Origin: CAIOYC01 sp965277345
GTDB taxonomy: Bacteria > Pseudomonadota > Alphaproteobacteria > Caulobacterales > Caulobacteraceae
Length of the DNA: 64,000 nucleotides
NCBI GenBank assembly: GCA_965277345.1
Contig: CBDICI010000003.1
Coordinates: 248,001 to 312,000 of the forward strand
Direction of reading: 5' to 3'
Shown: in pieces, positions 34,611-44,178 of the stretch
Numbering within the stretch: the stretch's first letter is position 1
How the letters are laid out: the number at the start of each line of letters is the position of its first letter
The notes under the pieces: generated by a model
Seen by the model: only the letters and a program-made list of their open reading frames with translations
Databases searched by the model: none
What the model was told of the DNA's origin: nothing
Translations under genes and position numbers: made by a program

Positions 34611-37121
34611 TCAGCCGGTCCTGAGCACGGGGGCGGGACGCCTGGCCAGGGCGGAGAAGGCGGCGACGGCGCCGGCCACGACGCCACAGACGACGACCAG
34701 CAGAAGCACGCTCACAATGCCGCTCCAGTCGATGGCGAAGTGGGTCTGAAACACGGTGGAGACGATTGGGTAGGCGGCCGCGGTTCCCAGCAGCACCCCG
34801 GTCACGCCGGCGATCCCGCCCACCGCGCCGTATTCGATGGCGTAGGCGGCTAGAACCTGGGCGCGACCGGCGCCCAACACCTTCAGAATCGCCGCCTCGC
34901 GCGCCCGCGCCTGGGCGGTCGAGGCGATGGCGCCGATCAGAACGAGGAGGCCGGCCAGCGCCGCCACGGCCGCCGCGCCGCGAACCGCCCAGGCCAGCTG
35001 GCTGAAGATCCGGCTGGCGGCTTGCAGCTGTTCGCGCACGCTGACCACATTCACCGCCGGGAAGTCCTGGCCGAGGCGCGTGACGATCGCCGCCTCCTGC
35101 GCCGGGGTGTTGCGCGCGATGGCGATGCCGCGCAGGTTGGCGCCCTCCAGCGCCGCCGGATCGACGATAATGGGGAAACTGGCGCCGAACTGGCTGATCT
35201 CCACCTTGCGCAGCGCCGCGATGCGAAGATCCAGGGCGCGGCCGAGCAGCGATATGGTGACGGGATCGCCCACCTTCAGCCTGGCGGCGTGGGCGATGTC
35301 GCTATCCAGGATGACCAGCGGCGGACCCCTGTAGCCCGCCGCCCACCAGCGCCCGGCGACCAGGTTGGCGTCCGGGGGAGCGGCGCCGAGCGATGAGACG
35401 CTGATATCCTCGTCGAAGGCCCAGCGTTGGCCACGGTCGATCTTCGACTTGTCGACCGGGGCGCCGGCGATGCGGGTGATCCGGCCGGTGGCGAAGGGAT
35501 AACGGCGATAGCGGTCGGGGGTGAGCGGGCCCATCACCGCCGCCAGGTCCGCATCGAAGGCCAGGGAACGCTCAGGCGGTATCTGGGTGAAGACCATGGA
35601 AGGAGCGGTCCGGGGCGCCACATCGCTGACCTCGGCCAGCAGGCTCGACTGGATCAGCACCACCGCGGTCAAAAGCGCAACGCCGAAGCCGATGGAGGGC
35701 GAGGCGGTGCGCGCCGCCGAGCCGGGCCCGGCCAGGTTGGCCAGCCCGATTCGCGCCGCGCCGTGTGTAAGGCCGCCGAGATGCGCGGCCATCCAGGTCG
35801 CCGCCAGCCCCATCGACCACAGCAGGCCAAAGCCGACCAGCACCCCGCCGATCATGATCCCGGCAATGATCGGGCTCGGCGCGGTGATCACGGCCAGGGC
35901 GATGAGGCCGAGAACCGAGACTGCCAGCGCGACCGTCTCCAGCCCGAAATCGACCCGTCCGCGCAGGTCGCGGCGAAACAGGGAGGAGGGCGGGGTGGTC
36001 CGCGCGCGGGCGAGCGGCGCCAGGCTGAAGGCGGCGGCGGCCAGCAGTCCGAACAGACCCGCCTTCGCCAGCGGCAGCGGATAGACGGCGAACAGGACCG
36101 GGACGGGCAGGCGGTTGCGGGCGATCCAGCCGAGCAGGAAGGGCGAGGCCGCACCGATGGCCAGCCCGATGGCGATGCCGAGTGCTGCAAGGGCGCCGAC
36201 CTGGATCAGATAGAGGTTGCGGATCAAAGCGCCGTCCGCCCCCAACGTTTTCAGTACGGCGATGGAAGGCTTGCGCGCGTCGAGATAGGTGGAGACCGCG
36301 CTCGAGACGCCGAGCCCGCCGGCCAGGAGCGAGGCCAGGCCGATAAAGCCCAGGAAGAATTCCAGCTGGTCGATCAGCCGGCCGAGGCCCGCGGCGGCCT
36401 CGTTGCGGCCGCGAATGCGCAGGCCGCTATCCGGGAACCGGGCGCCCAGCCGACGCGCCGCCTCGGCGGGCTTGACCGCGGCCGGCAGGGCGACCCTGAC
36501 GGTTTCACCGAACAGCGCGTCAGCGCCGAGCAGGCCCGAGCTCTCCAGCACGCTTCTGGCGACCATCACGCCCGGGCCGAGCGAAAAGCCCCGGCCCAGC
36601 CGGTCCGGCTCGTCGATCAAGGCCGCCCGGATGACGAAGGCGGTATCGCCGATCAACAGGCGATCGCCGATGGCCAGGTGCAGCCGATCCAGCAGTTCGG
36701 GCTCGGCGATGGCGCCCGGCACACCGTCGACGACGGCCGTCGCCCGCGCCAGCGTCGGCGGTCCCCTGATCTCCACCTTGCCGGCCAGGGGAAAGGCGGC
36801 GTCCACCCCCCGGACCTCGGCCAGTCGCCGCCCGCCCGGACCCTGCGCCATAGCGCGGACGGCGAAGGTGGTGGTGGTCGGGCCGAGGCGGCGGAAGGCG
36901 GCGGTCTCCACTGGGGAAAACCGCCGCCCCTGCACCGAAATGGCGAGATCGCCGCCGAGGATGGACCTCGACTGGGACGCCAGGCCCTGACGAAACGCCT
37001 CGGCCGTGGAGCCGGCGGCAGCGAGCGCCGCGACGCCCAGCGCCAGGCACGCCAGAAAGATGCGAAAGCCCGCAACGCCCGAGCGGAGTTCCCGGCGCGC
37101 AAACGCGAACGCCAGCCTCAT
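34611..37121 (-). CDS. FtsX-like ABC transporter permease (large, YbbP-type)
   Basis: An 836-residue permease with two FtsX cores. It begins MRLAFAFARRELRSG at 37121, overlapping the ATPase stop (ATGA). A hydrophobic segment near residues 15-35 and clusters at about 260-410 and 720-830 flank two large periplasmic (MacB-like) domains. The YbbA/YbbP-type pair is usually divergent from a TesA-like esterase, as here, and is thought to remove compounds from the inner membrane; its substrate is unknown. Confidence 0.87.
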   Translation of the reverse strand: MRLAFAFARRELRSGVAGFRIFLACLALGVAALAAAGSTAEAFRQGLASQSRSILGGDLAISVQGRRFSPVETAAFRRLGPTTTTFAVRAMAQGPGGRRLAEVRGVDAAFPLAGKVEIRGPPTLARATAVVDGVPGAIAEPELLDRLHLAIGDRLLIGDTAFVIRAALIDEPDRLGRGFSLGPGVMVARSVLESSGLLGADALFGETVRVALPAAVKPAEAARRLGARFPDSGLRIRGRNEAAAGLGRLIDQLEFFLGFIGLASLLAGGLGVSSAVSTYLDARKPSIAVLKTLGADGALIRNLYLIQVGALAALGIAIGLAIGAASPFLLGWIARNRLPVPVLFAVYPLPLAKAGLFGLLAAAAFSLAPLARARTTPPSSLFRRDLRGRVDFGLETVALAVSVLGLIALAVITAPSPIIAGIMIGGVLVGFGLLWSMGLAATWMAAHLGGLTHGAARIGLANLAGPGSAARTASPSIGFGVALLTAVVLIQSSLLAEVSDVAPRTAPSMVFTQIPPERSLAFDADLAAVMGPLTPDRYRRYPFATGRITRIAGAPVDKSKIDRGQRWAFDEDISVSSLGAAPPDANLVAGRWWAAGYRGPPLVILDSDIAHAARLKVGDPVTISLLGRALDLRIAALRKVEISQFGASFPIIVDPAALEGANLRGIAIARNTPAQEAAIVTRLGQDFPAVNVVSVREQLQAASRIFSQLAWAVRGAAAVAALAGLLVLIGAIASTAQARAREAAILKVLGAGRAQVLAAYAIEYGAVGGIAGVTGVLLGTAAAYPIVSTVFQTHFAIDWSGIVSVLLLVVVCGVVAGAVAAFSALARRPAPVLRTG

Positions 37122-37795
37122 GCCGCCGCCAGCCGGCCGGCGTCCATGAGCAATCGCCGGTCGGTGCGCGCGGCCAGCGCGGCGTCGTGGGTCACCAGCA
37201 CCAGGGCCGCGCCGGTGTCGCGCAACAGGCCGAACATCAGCTCCACCACCTGCGCGCCGGTGGCCTGATCGAGGTTGCCCGTGGGCTCGTCGGCGAACAG
37301 CAGCTTGGGCTCCACCGCCAGCGCCCGCGCCAGCGCCACGCGCTGCTGCTCTCCGCCGGAAAGCTGATGGGGATAGTGGTGCAGCCGGTGCGACAGGCCC
37401 ACCCGGTCCAGCCACGCCCGCGCCACCCCGTCAGACCCGGCGCGCCGTGCAATCTCAAGCGGCGCCGAGACATTCTCCTGCGCGGTCATGTTGGGCAACA
37501 GGTGGAAGGACTGAAACACCAGCGAAGCCTGCCCACGGCGCAGGCGCGCCCGGCGATCCTCGTCCAGGCTGCCGAGGTCTTCGCCGAACAGGCGCACCGT
37601 CCCGGAGGTGGGCCGCTCCAGCCCCGCCGCCACGGCGATCAGCGAGGACTTGCCCGAGCCGGAGGGGCCGACGATGGCCACCCGTTCGCCGGGATCGACC
37701 CGCAGGTCCGCCCCCCGCAATATGTCCACCGGTCCCGCCGCCGAGGGCAGGGTCAGGCCGACCGCGGCAAGCTGCAGGAGGGGGGCGTTGGACAT
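37118..37795 (-). CDS. ABC transporter ATP-binding protein (LolD/YbbA-type)
   Basis: A 225-residue ATPase with Walker A GPSGSGKSSL, a Q-loop in LVFQSFHLLPNM, signature LSGGEQQRVALARAL, Walker B LLFADEPTGNLD and switch VTHD. The ATG at 37795 gives the family length. It serves the FtsX-like permease encoded directly downstream. Confidence 0.93.
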   Translation of the reverse strand: MSNAPLLQLAAVGLTLPSAAGPVDILRGADLRVDPGERVAIVGPSGSGKSSLIAVAAGLERPTSGTVRLFGEDLGSLDEDRRARLRRGQASLVFQSFHLLPNMTAQENVSAPLEIARRAGSDGVARAWLDRVGLSHRLHHYPHQLSGGEQQRVALARALAVEPKLLFADEPTGNLDQATGAQVVELMFGLLRDTGAALVLVTHDAALAARTDRRLLMDAGRLAAA

Positions 37796-37864
37796 GAGGC
37801 GCTCTGCGGCCGTTGAGCCGGGGTCGATGGCGTCTACATAGGGTGCGCAACCCCGAGACGCCCC

Positions 37865-38500
37865 ATGCTCCTTCCGCGATCCGTGATTCTTTCGGCCTTG
37901 GGGCTGCTGCTCCTGGCCACCTCTGTCATGGCCGGGGTGAACAAGGGACCGCCGGTGATCACCCTCCTCGGCGACTCCATCACCGCCGGCCTTGGCCTGC
38001 CCGAACGGGACGCGCCGCCCGCCCAGCTCCAGTCGGCGCTGAAGGCGATGGGGGTCGAGGCGGTGGTGCGCGGCGCCGGCGTCTCCGGCGACACCACGGC
38101 CGGTGGTCTGGCGCGGCTGGATTTCAGCGTCCAGCCCGACACCCGGGTCTGCGTGATCGAGCTCGGCGCCAACGACTATCTGCAATCGGTCGATCCCAAG
38201 GCGATGGAGGCCAACCTGACCCGGATCGTCCAGCGCCTGAAGGCGCGCCGGATCGCCGTCGTGCTGACCGCCAGCGCCTCGCCGCGGTCGGGATCGGGCG
38301 CCTATGGGCGCGAGTTCGACGCGGTCTTCCCCGCCGTCGCCCGGCGCGAGCATGTGGCGCTGGCGGCGAACGTCCTGGTCGGCATCGAGGACAAGGTCCT
38401 GCTCAAGCAGGCGGACGGGCTGCACCCCAACCCGGCGGGCGTAAAACTGCTGGCCGCCCGGCTGGCCCCCACCGTCGCCCGGGTGCTCAGGGCGAACTAG
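37865..38500 (+). CDS. Arylesterase / TesA-like SGNH hydrolase
   Basis: A 211-residue exported esterase with an N-terminal signal (VILSALGLLLLATSVMAG) and the four SGNH blocks: GDSITAGLGL (Ser), the Gly of GAGVSGDTT, GANDYL (Asn) and DGLHPNPAG (Asp, His). It hydrolyses acyl or aryl esters or thioesters in the periplasm. It is divergent from the ABC pair with 69 bp between starts, the same layout as tesA-ybbA in many proteobacteria. Confidence 0.92.
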   Translation: MLLPRSVILSALGLLLLATSVMAGVNKGPPVITLLGDSITAGLGLPERDAPPAQLQSALKAMGVEAVVRGAGVSGDTTAGGLARLDFSVQPDTRVCVIELGANDYLQSVDPKAMEANLTRIVQRLKARRIAVVLTASASPRSGSGAYGREFDAVFPAVARREHVALAANVLVGIEDKVLLKQADGLHPNPAGVKLLAARLAPTVARVLRAN

Positions 38501-38598
38501 ACCCTGATCGGCTCATATCGAGCCGTGAATCAGGGTCTACACTTTGAGTTTAGAGCATGATCGCTTCGGATGATTCCATCCGAAGCGATCATGCTCTA
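38501..38598. repeat. Dispersed double-hairpin repeat, copy 1 (intact)
   Basis: Two hairpins in tandem. The first (38501-38537) pairs ACCCTGATCGGCTC with GAGCCG and ATCAGGGT. The second (38551-38598) is a perfect 22-bp stem (TAGAGCATGATCGCTTCGGA with its complement) around a 4-base loop. A second, diverged copy is at 61803-61902. It could terminate transcription from both sides. Confidence 0.85.
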
Positions 38599-38612
38599 GC
38601 CGCTGTCTCCGC

Positions 38613-40283
38613 CTATGGCCGCAGGTTGTCGGTCCGGCGGATGAAGTCGGCGATGTTGTCGTGCAGGGCCTTCAGCGAGGCCTCGTTGGCATAGACCATA
38701 TGGCCCGAGGGATAGTAGCGGTACTCGATATTCTCCCGCAGGGCTTGGGGAATGGGCAGGTGGTGCATCTCGTACCAGCCCTCGTAATAGGGCGTGGCAA
38801 GGTCGAAATAGCCGCCGTTGACCATGACCTTCAGGCCCGGATTGTATTTCATGGCCGAGGCCAGGTCGGGCATCACATTGGTGATGCCGGGGATCGGCAT
38901 GGGCGAGCCCGGCGGCTGGTGGTCCATGCTCCAGTCCTTGCCGACGTCGATCTCCGGCTTGTAAGTCTTGCCGATACCGAAGCCGAGCGTCTTGCGCACA
39001 TAGTCGTTGAACGCCGCCACATAGGCGGAGCTGATCGCCGCCGACTGGGGGTCGTATTCCGCCTCCTTGCTCAGCGGATCCATATGCGGGCCGGAGAAGC
39101 GCGTATCGAGCCGCCCGGTGGTCATGCCGGTGGAATCCTGCAGGGTCTTTTCAAACTCGCCGCCGTCGATGCGCAGGTTGGCGCGGAGGATGTAGGCGGT
39201 CGGCAGTCCCGTATAGCGGGTGAGGCGCTCGGCCACGGCCTGGCGACGGGCGGGGTCCAGTTCCGAGCCCGCCTGCAGGGCGGTGGCGTAGTCGGTGGTG
39301 GCGAACTGCTCCACCTCCTTGAGGAAGGGGCCGATCTCGGCCGGCCGGCCGGCGGGCAGCAGGTTGTGATACCAGGCCGTGGCCGCATAGGTCGGCAGGG
39401 TGACGATATAGGGCTGGTCGGTGCCCGGATTGAACTCCGGCGTGTCGGCGCTGAGGTCGAAGTTCAGGATCTGGGACAGCATGATGACGCCGTTGAAATC
39501 GATGTCGTCGCCGGTCTCCAGCATATTGACCAGCACTGCCGCCCGCGGCGTGCCGTAACTTTCGCCGAACAGGTATTTGGGCGAATTCCACCGCCCGTAT
39601 TTGGAGAGGAACCCCTTAACGAACTCGCCGAAGGCGTGGGCGTCGGCGTCCACGCCGAAGAAGCCCTTCTCCTTGTCCTTGCCGGCGATCCGGCTGAACC
39701 CGGTGCCGGGCGCATCGACGAACACCAGGTCCGAGGCGTCCAGCAGGCTGTAGGCGTTCTCCTCGAGGCGATAGGGGGCGGCCGGCGTATGGCTGTCATC
39801 GCGCGTGATCACCCGGCGGGGTCCAAAAGCGCCCATATGCAGCCAGATCGAGGAGGAGCCAGGACCGCCGTTGAACAGGAAGGTCACCGGCCGCGCCGGG
39901 GAGGGCGCGCCTTTCCTGAAATAGGCGACGTAGAAGATGGAGGCTTCGGCCTGCGGGTTCTTGTCATCGCCGAGCGGCTTGTCGTCCTTGGCCGCATGTT
40001 CGCGCGCGGCGGCGTCATCCCACCCCTTGGGATGGACGATCATGGTCCCGGCGACGGCGTGATAATCCACCCGCTGTCCACCGATGCTGACCGCGCCGTC
40101 GCTGTCGGCGCTTTCCGGATGAAACAGCAGGCCCTGGTCGGGCGCGGCGGTGGTGAGCGAATCCGGCTTGGACGGCTGGGTCTGCACCTGCATCGCCGGC
40201 TTGCCGGGCTCGGCGGCCCTGGCGGAAGGCAGGGCGAGGCCGAACGCCATCGCGGTGGCGACCCGCAGCCAGGTTCTGTTCAT
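38613..40283 (-). CDS. S10 family serine carboxypeptidase-like protein, exported
   Basis: A 556-residue protein with signal MNRTWLRVATAMAFGLALP. The S10 hallmarks are in order: oxyanion motif FNGGPGSSSIWLHMG, nucleophile GESYGTPRAAV, catalytic Asp region NGGYFDLATPYY, and catalytic His YPSGHMVY. It should remove C-terminal residues from peptides in the periplasm or outside the cell. It precedes no obvious partner, but the next gene (downstream of 40400) encodes another exported peptidase, so the region may serve peptide scavenging together with the TonB receptor at 44179. Confidence 0.9.
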   Translation of the reverse strand: MNRTWLRVATAMAFGLALPSARAAEPGKPAMQVQTQPSKPDSLTTAAPDQGLLFHPESADSDGAVSIGGQRVDYHAVAGTMIVHPKGWDDAAAREHAAKDDKPLGDDKNPQAEASIFYVAYFRKGAPSPARPVTFLFNGGPGSSSIWLHMGAFGPRRVITRDDSHTPAAPYRLEENAYSLLDASDLVFVDAPGTGFSRIAGKDKEKGFFGVDADAHAFGEFVKGFLSKYGRWNSPKYLFGESYGTPRAAVLVNMLETGDDIDFNGVIMLSQILNFDLSADTPEFNPGTDQPYIVTLPTYAATAWYHNLLPAGRPAEIGPFLKEVEQFATTDYATALQAGSELDPARRQAVAERLTRYTGLPTAYILRANLRIDGGEFEKTLQDSTGMTTGRLDTRFSGPHMDPLSKEAEYDPQSAAISSAYVAAFNDYVRKTLGFGIGKTYKPEIDVGKDWSMDHQPPGSPMPIPGITNVMPDLASAMKYNPGLKVMVNGGYFDLATPYYEGWYEMHHLPIPQALRENIEYRYYPSGHMVYANEASLKALHDNIADFIRRTDNLRP

Positions 40284-40399
40284 CAACGACGTCCCTCGTC
40301 CGTGAGCCTGCGCCGATCGGCGCTTTGAAAGGTGGTCCAAAGCAACTGCTGTAACGGACACGGGTCCGGCGTTCAAAGCCGACCGATCGCCCGGGTCCA

Positions 40400-43300
40400 T
40401 CAGGGTGTCGCCTTTCCGCCGAGGAGGACCTGCACGGCGGCGTCCAGTTGCGCGTCACGGCCCGTTTCGGTCTCCCCCAGCGGTCGCTCCACCTCGATAT
40501 CCACCGGGCGGGGGTGGTCCTCCATGTCCTCGCCGCCGGCGGTCTGGATGCGGATAAAGGGGGTACGCACGGTCGAGCCGTCGATCAGTTGCGCGCCGCC
40601 GGTGTAGATGATCCAGCCGGCGGTCGGTACGCCGACCACCTTGCCGACGCCAAGCGCCCGGTAGCCTTCGGTGAAGTCCTCGGCGTCCGACAGCGAGGAC
40701 TCGTTGACCACCAGCACCGTCGGTGTCCCGAGCGCCCGCTGCCCAAGGGCCTGGCGGCTCGGCACCGCGAAGCGGTCGCGCGGCGTCATGGTCAGGTAGT
40801 TGCGCCGGGTGAAGACATCGAGCGCATAGCCGTTGATATAGCCGCCGTTGTTGTTGCGAAGGTCGATCACCACGCCCTGCCTCGACTGGTTCTGGGCGTC
40901 GAGATCGAGATAGAGCTGGGCCAGGCTCTCGTCGGACATGTCGGCGATGTGCACATAGCCGAGCTTGCCGCCCGAGATCCGCTCCACATAGGCGCGCCGC
41001 CCCTCCACCCATTGACGGTAGAGCAGGCCCGAGGCGGTGGCGGCCGAGACCGGCCGAACGACCACGTCGCGGGTCGCGCCGTCCGCGGCGGCGACCCTAA
41101 GCACCACGCGCTTGCCGATCGTGTCGGTCAGCAGGCGGTCGAGGTTGACGCCCGGCGCCAACGCGTCGCCGTTTACCGCGAGCAGCGTTTCGCCCGGTTT
41201 GAGGGTGCCCTCGATGGCGGCGGGGCCGAGCGCCACCACCGCGCGAACGCGGAGCCCCTTGCCCGCTTCGTAAGCCGCGCGCTCGAACCGTAGGCCAAGG
41301 TCGCCCACGCGCGGCGGGGTGGGTCCGCCGCCGTTGATGCCGGAGTGGGAGGCGTCCAGTTCGCCGATCATCAGATTGATGTCCCGGCGCATCTCGTCCG
41401 CCGTGCGGGCGCCCTCGATATAGGGCGCCCACTGCCGGCGCAGCGCCGCCCAGTCCCGGCCGTGAAAGGCGGGGTCGTAGAAGCGGCGGTTGAGGGTGGA
41501 CCAGGCCTCGTCGAACACCACCTGCTTTTCGGTGTCGAAATCCACGCTCATCTCCGCGGTGATGGCGATGGGCTTCGGGTGGGGATTTTCCAGCGGCGTG
41601 GAGGTCGCCACCCCGCCCTCCAGATAATAGATTTCCTTGGAGTCCGGCGTGAAGGCGATGTCCGACTTGCGTTTGCGGGTCGAGGTGAGCTGGTGCGCCG
41701 AGGGCGGCTCCTTGGCCAGTTCGTCGAGGTCGTAGCTGTAGAGGTTGTCCTGACCGGCGGCGGTGGCGCGAAACACCAGCGTCTTGCCGTCGGGGCTGAT
41801 GTGGGGATCCTCCGCCGGCAGGCCGAGGGGCAGGGTGGTGGCGCGCTCGCGGATGCCGTCGAACACGATCCTCACCGGCTCGACCTTCCTGGCGGGCTTG
41901 GTTTCGGCGGCGAGCTTGGCCCCGTCGTCGTCGGCGGGCCGAGCGGCGTCGGCCTCCGCGGGCTTTGGCGGCGCGGTGGTGGTGGCGGGCGAGGGCGTGG
42001 TGGCCGGCGGCTGGGGCGGGCGGTTGCTCGGCCGATCCGGTTGCTCGGTCTGGCGGAACAGCTCGCGGAAGGCGTCTTCGCGGAACTTTGGGACGTGCGG
42101 CAGAAGATCGATCCGCAGCATGGTCGGGTTCTCGCTGCGCTGGGCGGTGGACATGAGCAGGTATGCGCCGTCCGGCGACCAGGCCACGCCGCGCGCATTG
42201 CCGTTGGCGAGGAAGGTGATGGGCCGCGCCTCACCGCCCGACGCCTCGACCACGTTCAGGTTGGCGAACGACTTGTGGTCGACCACCACGAAGGCGACCG
42301 AGCGGCTGTCGGGGGACCAGACGGGAGGATCCCCGTCGCCGGAGCCGAGCGCGCCGGTGAACAGCGTCCGGTCCTGCAACGTCGACCGCCCGGCCTTCCC
42401 GTCGCCGAGGTCGAGCACGTGCAACTCGCGATCCGCCAGGATGTAGGCGAGCTTCCGCCCGTCCGGCGACCAGACCGGCGCGGAGTCGAGGCCCCCGCCT
42501 GTCGTCAACCGGCGCTCCAGGCCGGTGGCGAAGTCATACTCGCAGAGCACGGTGTCGACGCCGCGTTCCGACACATAGGCGATCCTGCGGCTGTCGGGCG
42601 ACCAGACGATCTCGCTCTCCGCGCCCGGCGTGTGGGTCAGTCGCTGGGCCGCGCCGCCGTCCTTGGTGGAGGCGGCGAACACCTCGCCGTGCGCGATGAA
42701 GGCGACTTTCTTGCCGTCGGGCGAAACCGCCATCTGACGGAACGAGGTCTCGCTGAGCCGCCGCTCGCCCGCGCCCGCGGGGGCGCCGCGCAGGGTGATC
42801 GGAACCTCCGCCGCGTGGCCGTCCCTGGAGTCGTACTTCCAGATGGCTAAGCCGCGCTCGAACACGATGGTGTCGCCGCCGCCGATGGACGGCCACAGCA
42901 CCCGGCCATCCCTGAAATGGGTCAGCGGAGTCGCCGCGGCGCCCGAGAGGGGCAGCCGCCACAGGTTTTCGTTCCCGTCCTCGTCGCTCATCATGAAGAG
43001 CGCGGCGCCGTCGCGCGACCACATGGGCCAGGCGTGCTTGGCGCTGGCTGGCGCCAGGCGGCGATAGGCCTCGCCGTTCACCGGCTTCAGCCACACCTCG
43101 GTCTCGTCGATATGGGAGTGGCCGTGACGCCACCACTGCTGGCTGGAGATGCCCTTGGCGACGAGGGCGATGGCCTTGCCGTCGGGGGAGGGGGCGGATT
43201 CGAACTCGTTCAGGTATTGCTCCCGGCTGACCTCCAAGGGCGTGCCGCCCGAGGCCGCCACGCGGAAGATGTCGCCTTGGCGCTGGACGTCGTTCTGCGG

Positions 43301-43687
43301 CGAGGTGAAGTAGATCCACTTGCCGTCCGCCGACCAGCCGTCGAGCACCTCGTTGGCGTCGGCATAGGTCAGGCGCGTCACCGCCCCGGTAGCGAAGGTC
43401 AGGATGTAGATGTTGGGCGCGCCGTCGCGATTGGACTGGAAGGCGAGGCGGCTTCCATCGAGTGAATAGAGCGGCCGTGATTCCGTCGCCGGATTGGAGA
43501 TCAGCAGGCGCGCCACCCCGCCGCCGGCCGGCACGGTCCAGATGTCGCCGCCCGAGACGAAGGCGATCTCCGCCCCGTCCGGCGACAGGGCCGGCTGCGA
43601 CAGCGAGGGCTTGGGCGCGCCCATGGCGGCGCTCGCCAGGGCCAGCAAACCCGCTACGACGGCAACCCCAAACCAGGTCCGTTTCAT
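40400..43687 (-). CDS. S41 family peptidase, Tricorn-like, exported
   Basis: A 1,095-residue protein with signal MKRTWFGVAVVAGLLALASAA. It has two sets of beta-propeller repeats (PD40 type, for example QPALSPDGAEIAFVSGGDIW, VWSPDSRRIAYV, ISPDGKTLVF), a PDZ domain near residues 830-900 (LKPGETLLAVNGDAL) and the C-terminal S41 core with IDLRNNNGG and the nucleophile Ser in NESSLSDAEDF. Tricorn-type peptidases degrade oligopeptides. The start at 43687 puts the signal peptide first. Confidence 0.92.
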   Translation of the reverse strand: MKRTWFGVAVVAGLLALASAAMGAPKPSLSQPALSPDGAEIAFVSGGDIWTVPAGGGVARLLISNPATESRPLYSLDGSRLAFQSNRDGAPNIYILTFATGAVTRLTYADANEVLDGWSADGKWIYFTSPQNDVQRQGDIFRVAASGGTPLEVSREQYLNEFESAPSPDGKAIALVAKGISSQQWWRHGHSHIDETEVWLKPVNGEAYRRLAPASAKHAWPMWSRDGAALFMMSDEDGNENLWRLPLSGAAATPLTHFRDGRVLWPSIGGGDTIVFERGLAIWKYDSRDGHAAEVPITLRGAPAGAGERRLSETSFRQMAVSPDGKKVAFIAHGEVFAASTKDGGAAQRLTHTPGAESEIVWSPDSRRIAYVSERGVDTVLCEYDFATGLERRLTTGGGLDSAPVWSPDGRKLAYILADRELHVLDLGDGKAGRSTLQDRTLFTGALGSGDGDPPVWSPDSRSVAFVVVDHKSFANLNVVEASGGEARPITFLANGNARGVAWSPDGAYLLMSTAQRSENPTMLRIDLLPHVPKFREDAFRELFRQTEQPDRPSNRPPQPPATTPSPATTTAPPKPAEADAARPADDDGAKLAAETKPARKVEPVRIVFDGIRERATTLPLGLPAEDPHISPDGKTLVFRATAAGQDNLYSYDLDELAKEPPSAHQLTSTRKRKSDIAFTPDSKEIYYLEGGVATSTPLENPHPKPIAITAEMSVDFDTEKQVVFDEAWSTLNRRFYDPAFHGRDWAALRRQWAPYIEGARTADEMRRDINLMIGELDASHSGINGGGPTPPRVGDLGLRFERAAYEAGKGLRVRAVVALGPAAIEGTLKPGETLLAVNGDALAPGVNLDRLLTDTIGKRVVLRVAAADGATRDVVVRPVSAATASGLLYRQWVEGRRAYVERISGGKLGYVHIADMSDESLAQLYLDLDAQNQSRQGVVIDLRNNNGGYINGYALDVFTRRNYLTMTPRDRFAVPSRQALGQRALGTPTVLVVNESSLSDAEDFTEGYRALGVGKVVGVPTAGWIIYTGGAQLIDGSTVRTPFIRIQTAGGEDMEDHPRPVDIEVERPLGETETGRDAQLDAAVQVLLGGKATP

Positions 43688-44178
43688 CCACCGTCCTCGG
43701 ATCGATTCATGCGAAGGCCACGCTTCCGCTTTAGCACGGGTTCGCCGCGGCGAAAGGGCGGGTCGCCACGCGCCGGCTTCTCGCGGCAATGCCAGTTCGC
43801 CGGTCGTTGCGGTCAAACGCCAGGGCCGGAATTACTGCGATTCTGCCGCCACCAGTTCTGTCCGGATATTTGAACCGGGGCATGGCGATGTGCAGCGATC
43901 TGTCGCGTCGCTGCGGCATTCGACGCCAAGGCGAGGCCGGCGCCTACCGATTGGGCAGGTTTTAACCACGGATGTGCCTATAGGACGAAGAATTCGCACT
44001 GCAGCATCCATGTTGCGGTGCGTCATGGGCAGGTTGTCGAAGTGCAAAAACATCGCAGCCGAGCGTCGACGACATTCCCGGTTTTCAACATGCTTGACGA
44101 AGCCAGTATTTGGCGTTCTCCTGAACTTGCTGCAGAGCCGCGCACCAGAAACCGGCCGGGCTAAGGGAGGCTAAACGA
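43688..44178. other. Intergenic region between divergent peptidase and TonB receptor genes
   Basis: 490 bp with no supported gene on either strand. It must hold the two divergent promoters. GGGAGG at 44166-44171 is the ribosome site of the receptor gene. Confidence 0.6.

Noticed and set aside
35427..37268. 613-codon open frame antisense to the FtsX-like permease
   Set aside because: Arg/Gly/Gln-rich low-complexity composition typical of antisense frames in GC-rich DNA.
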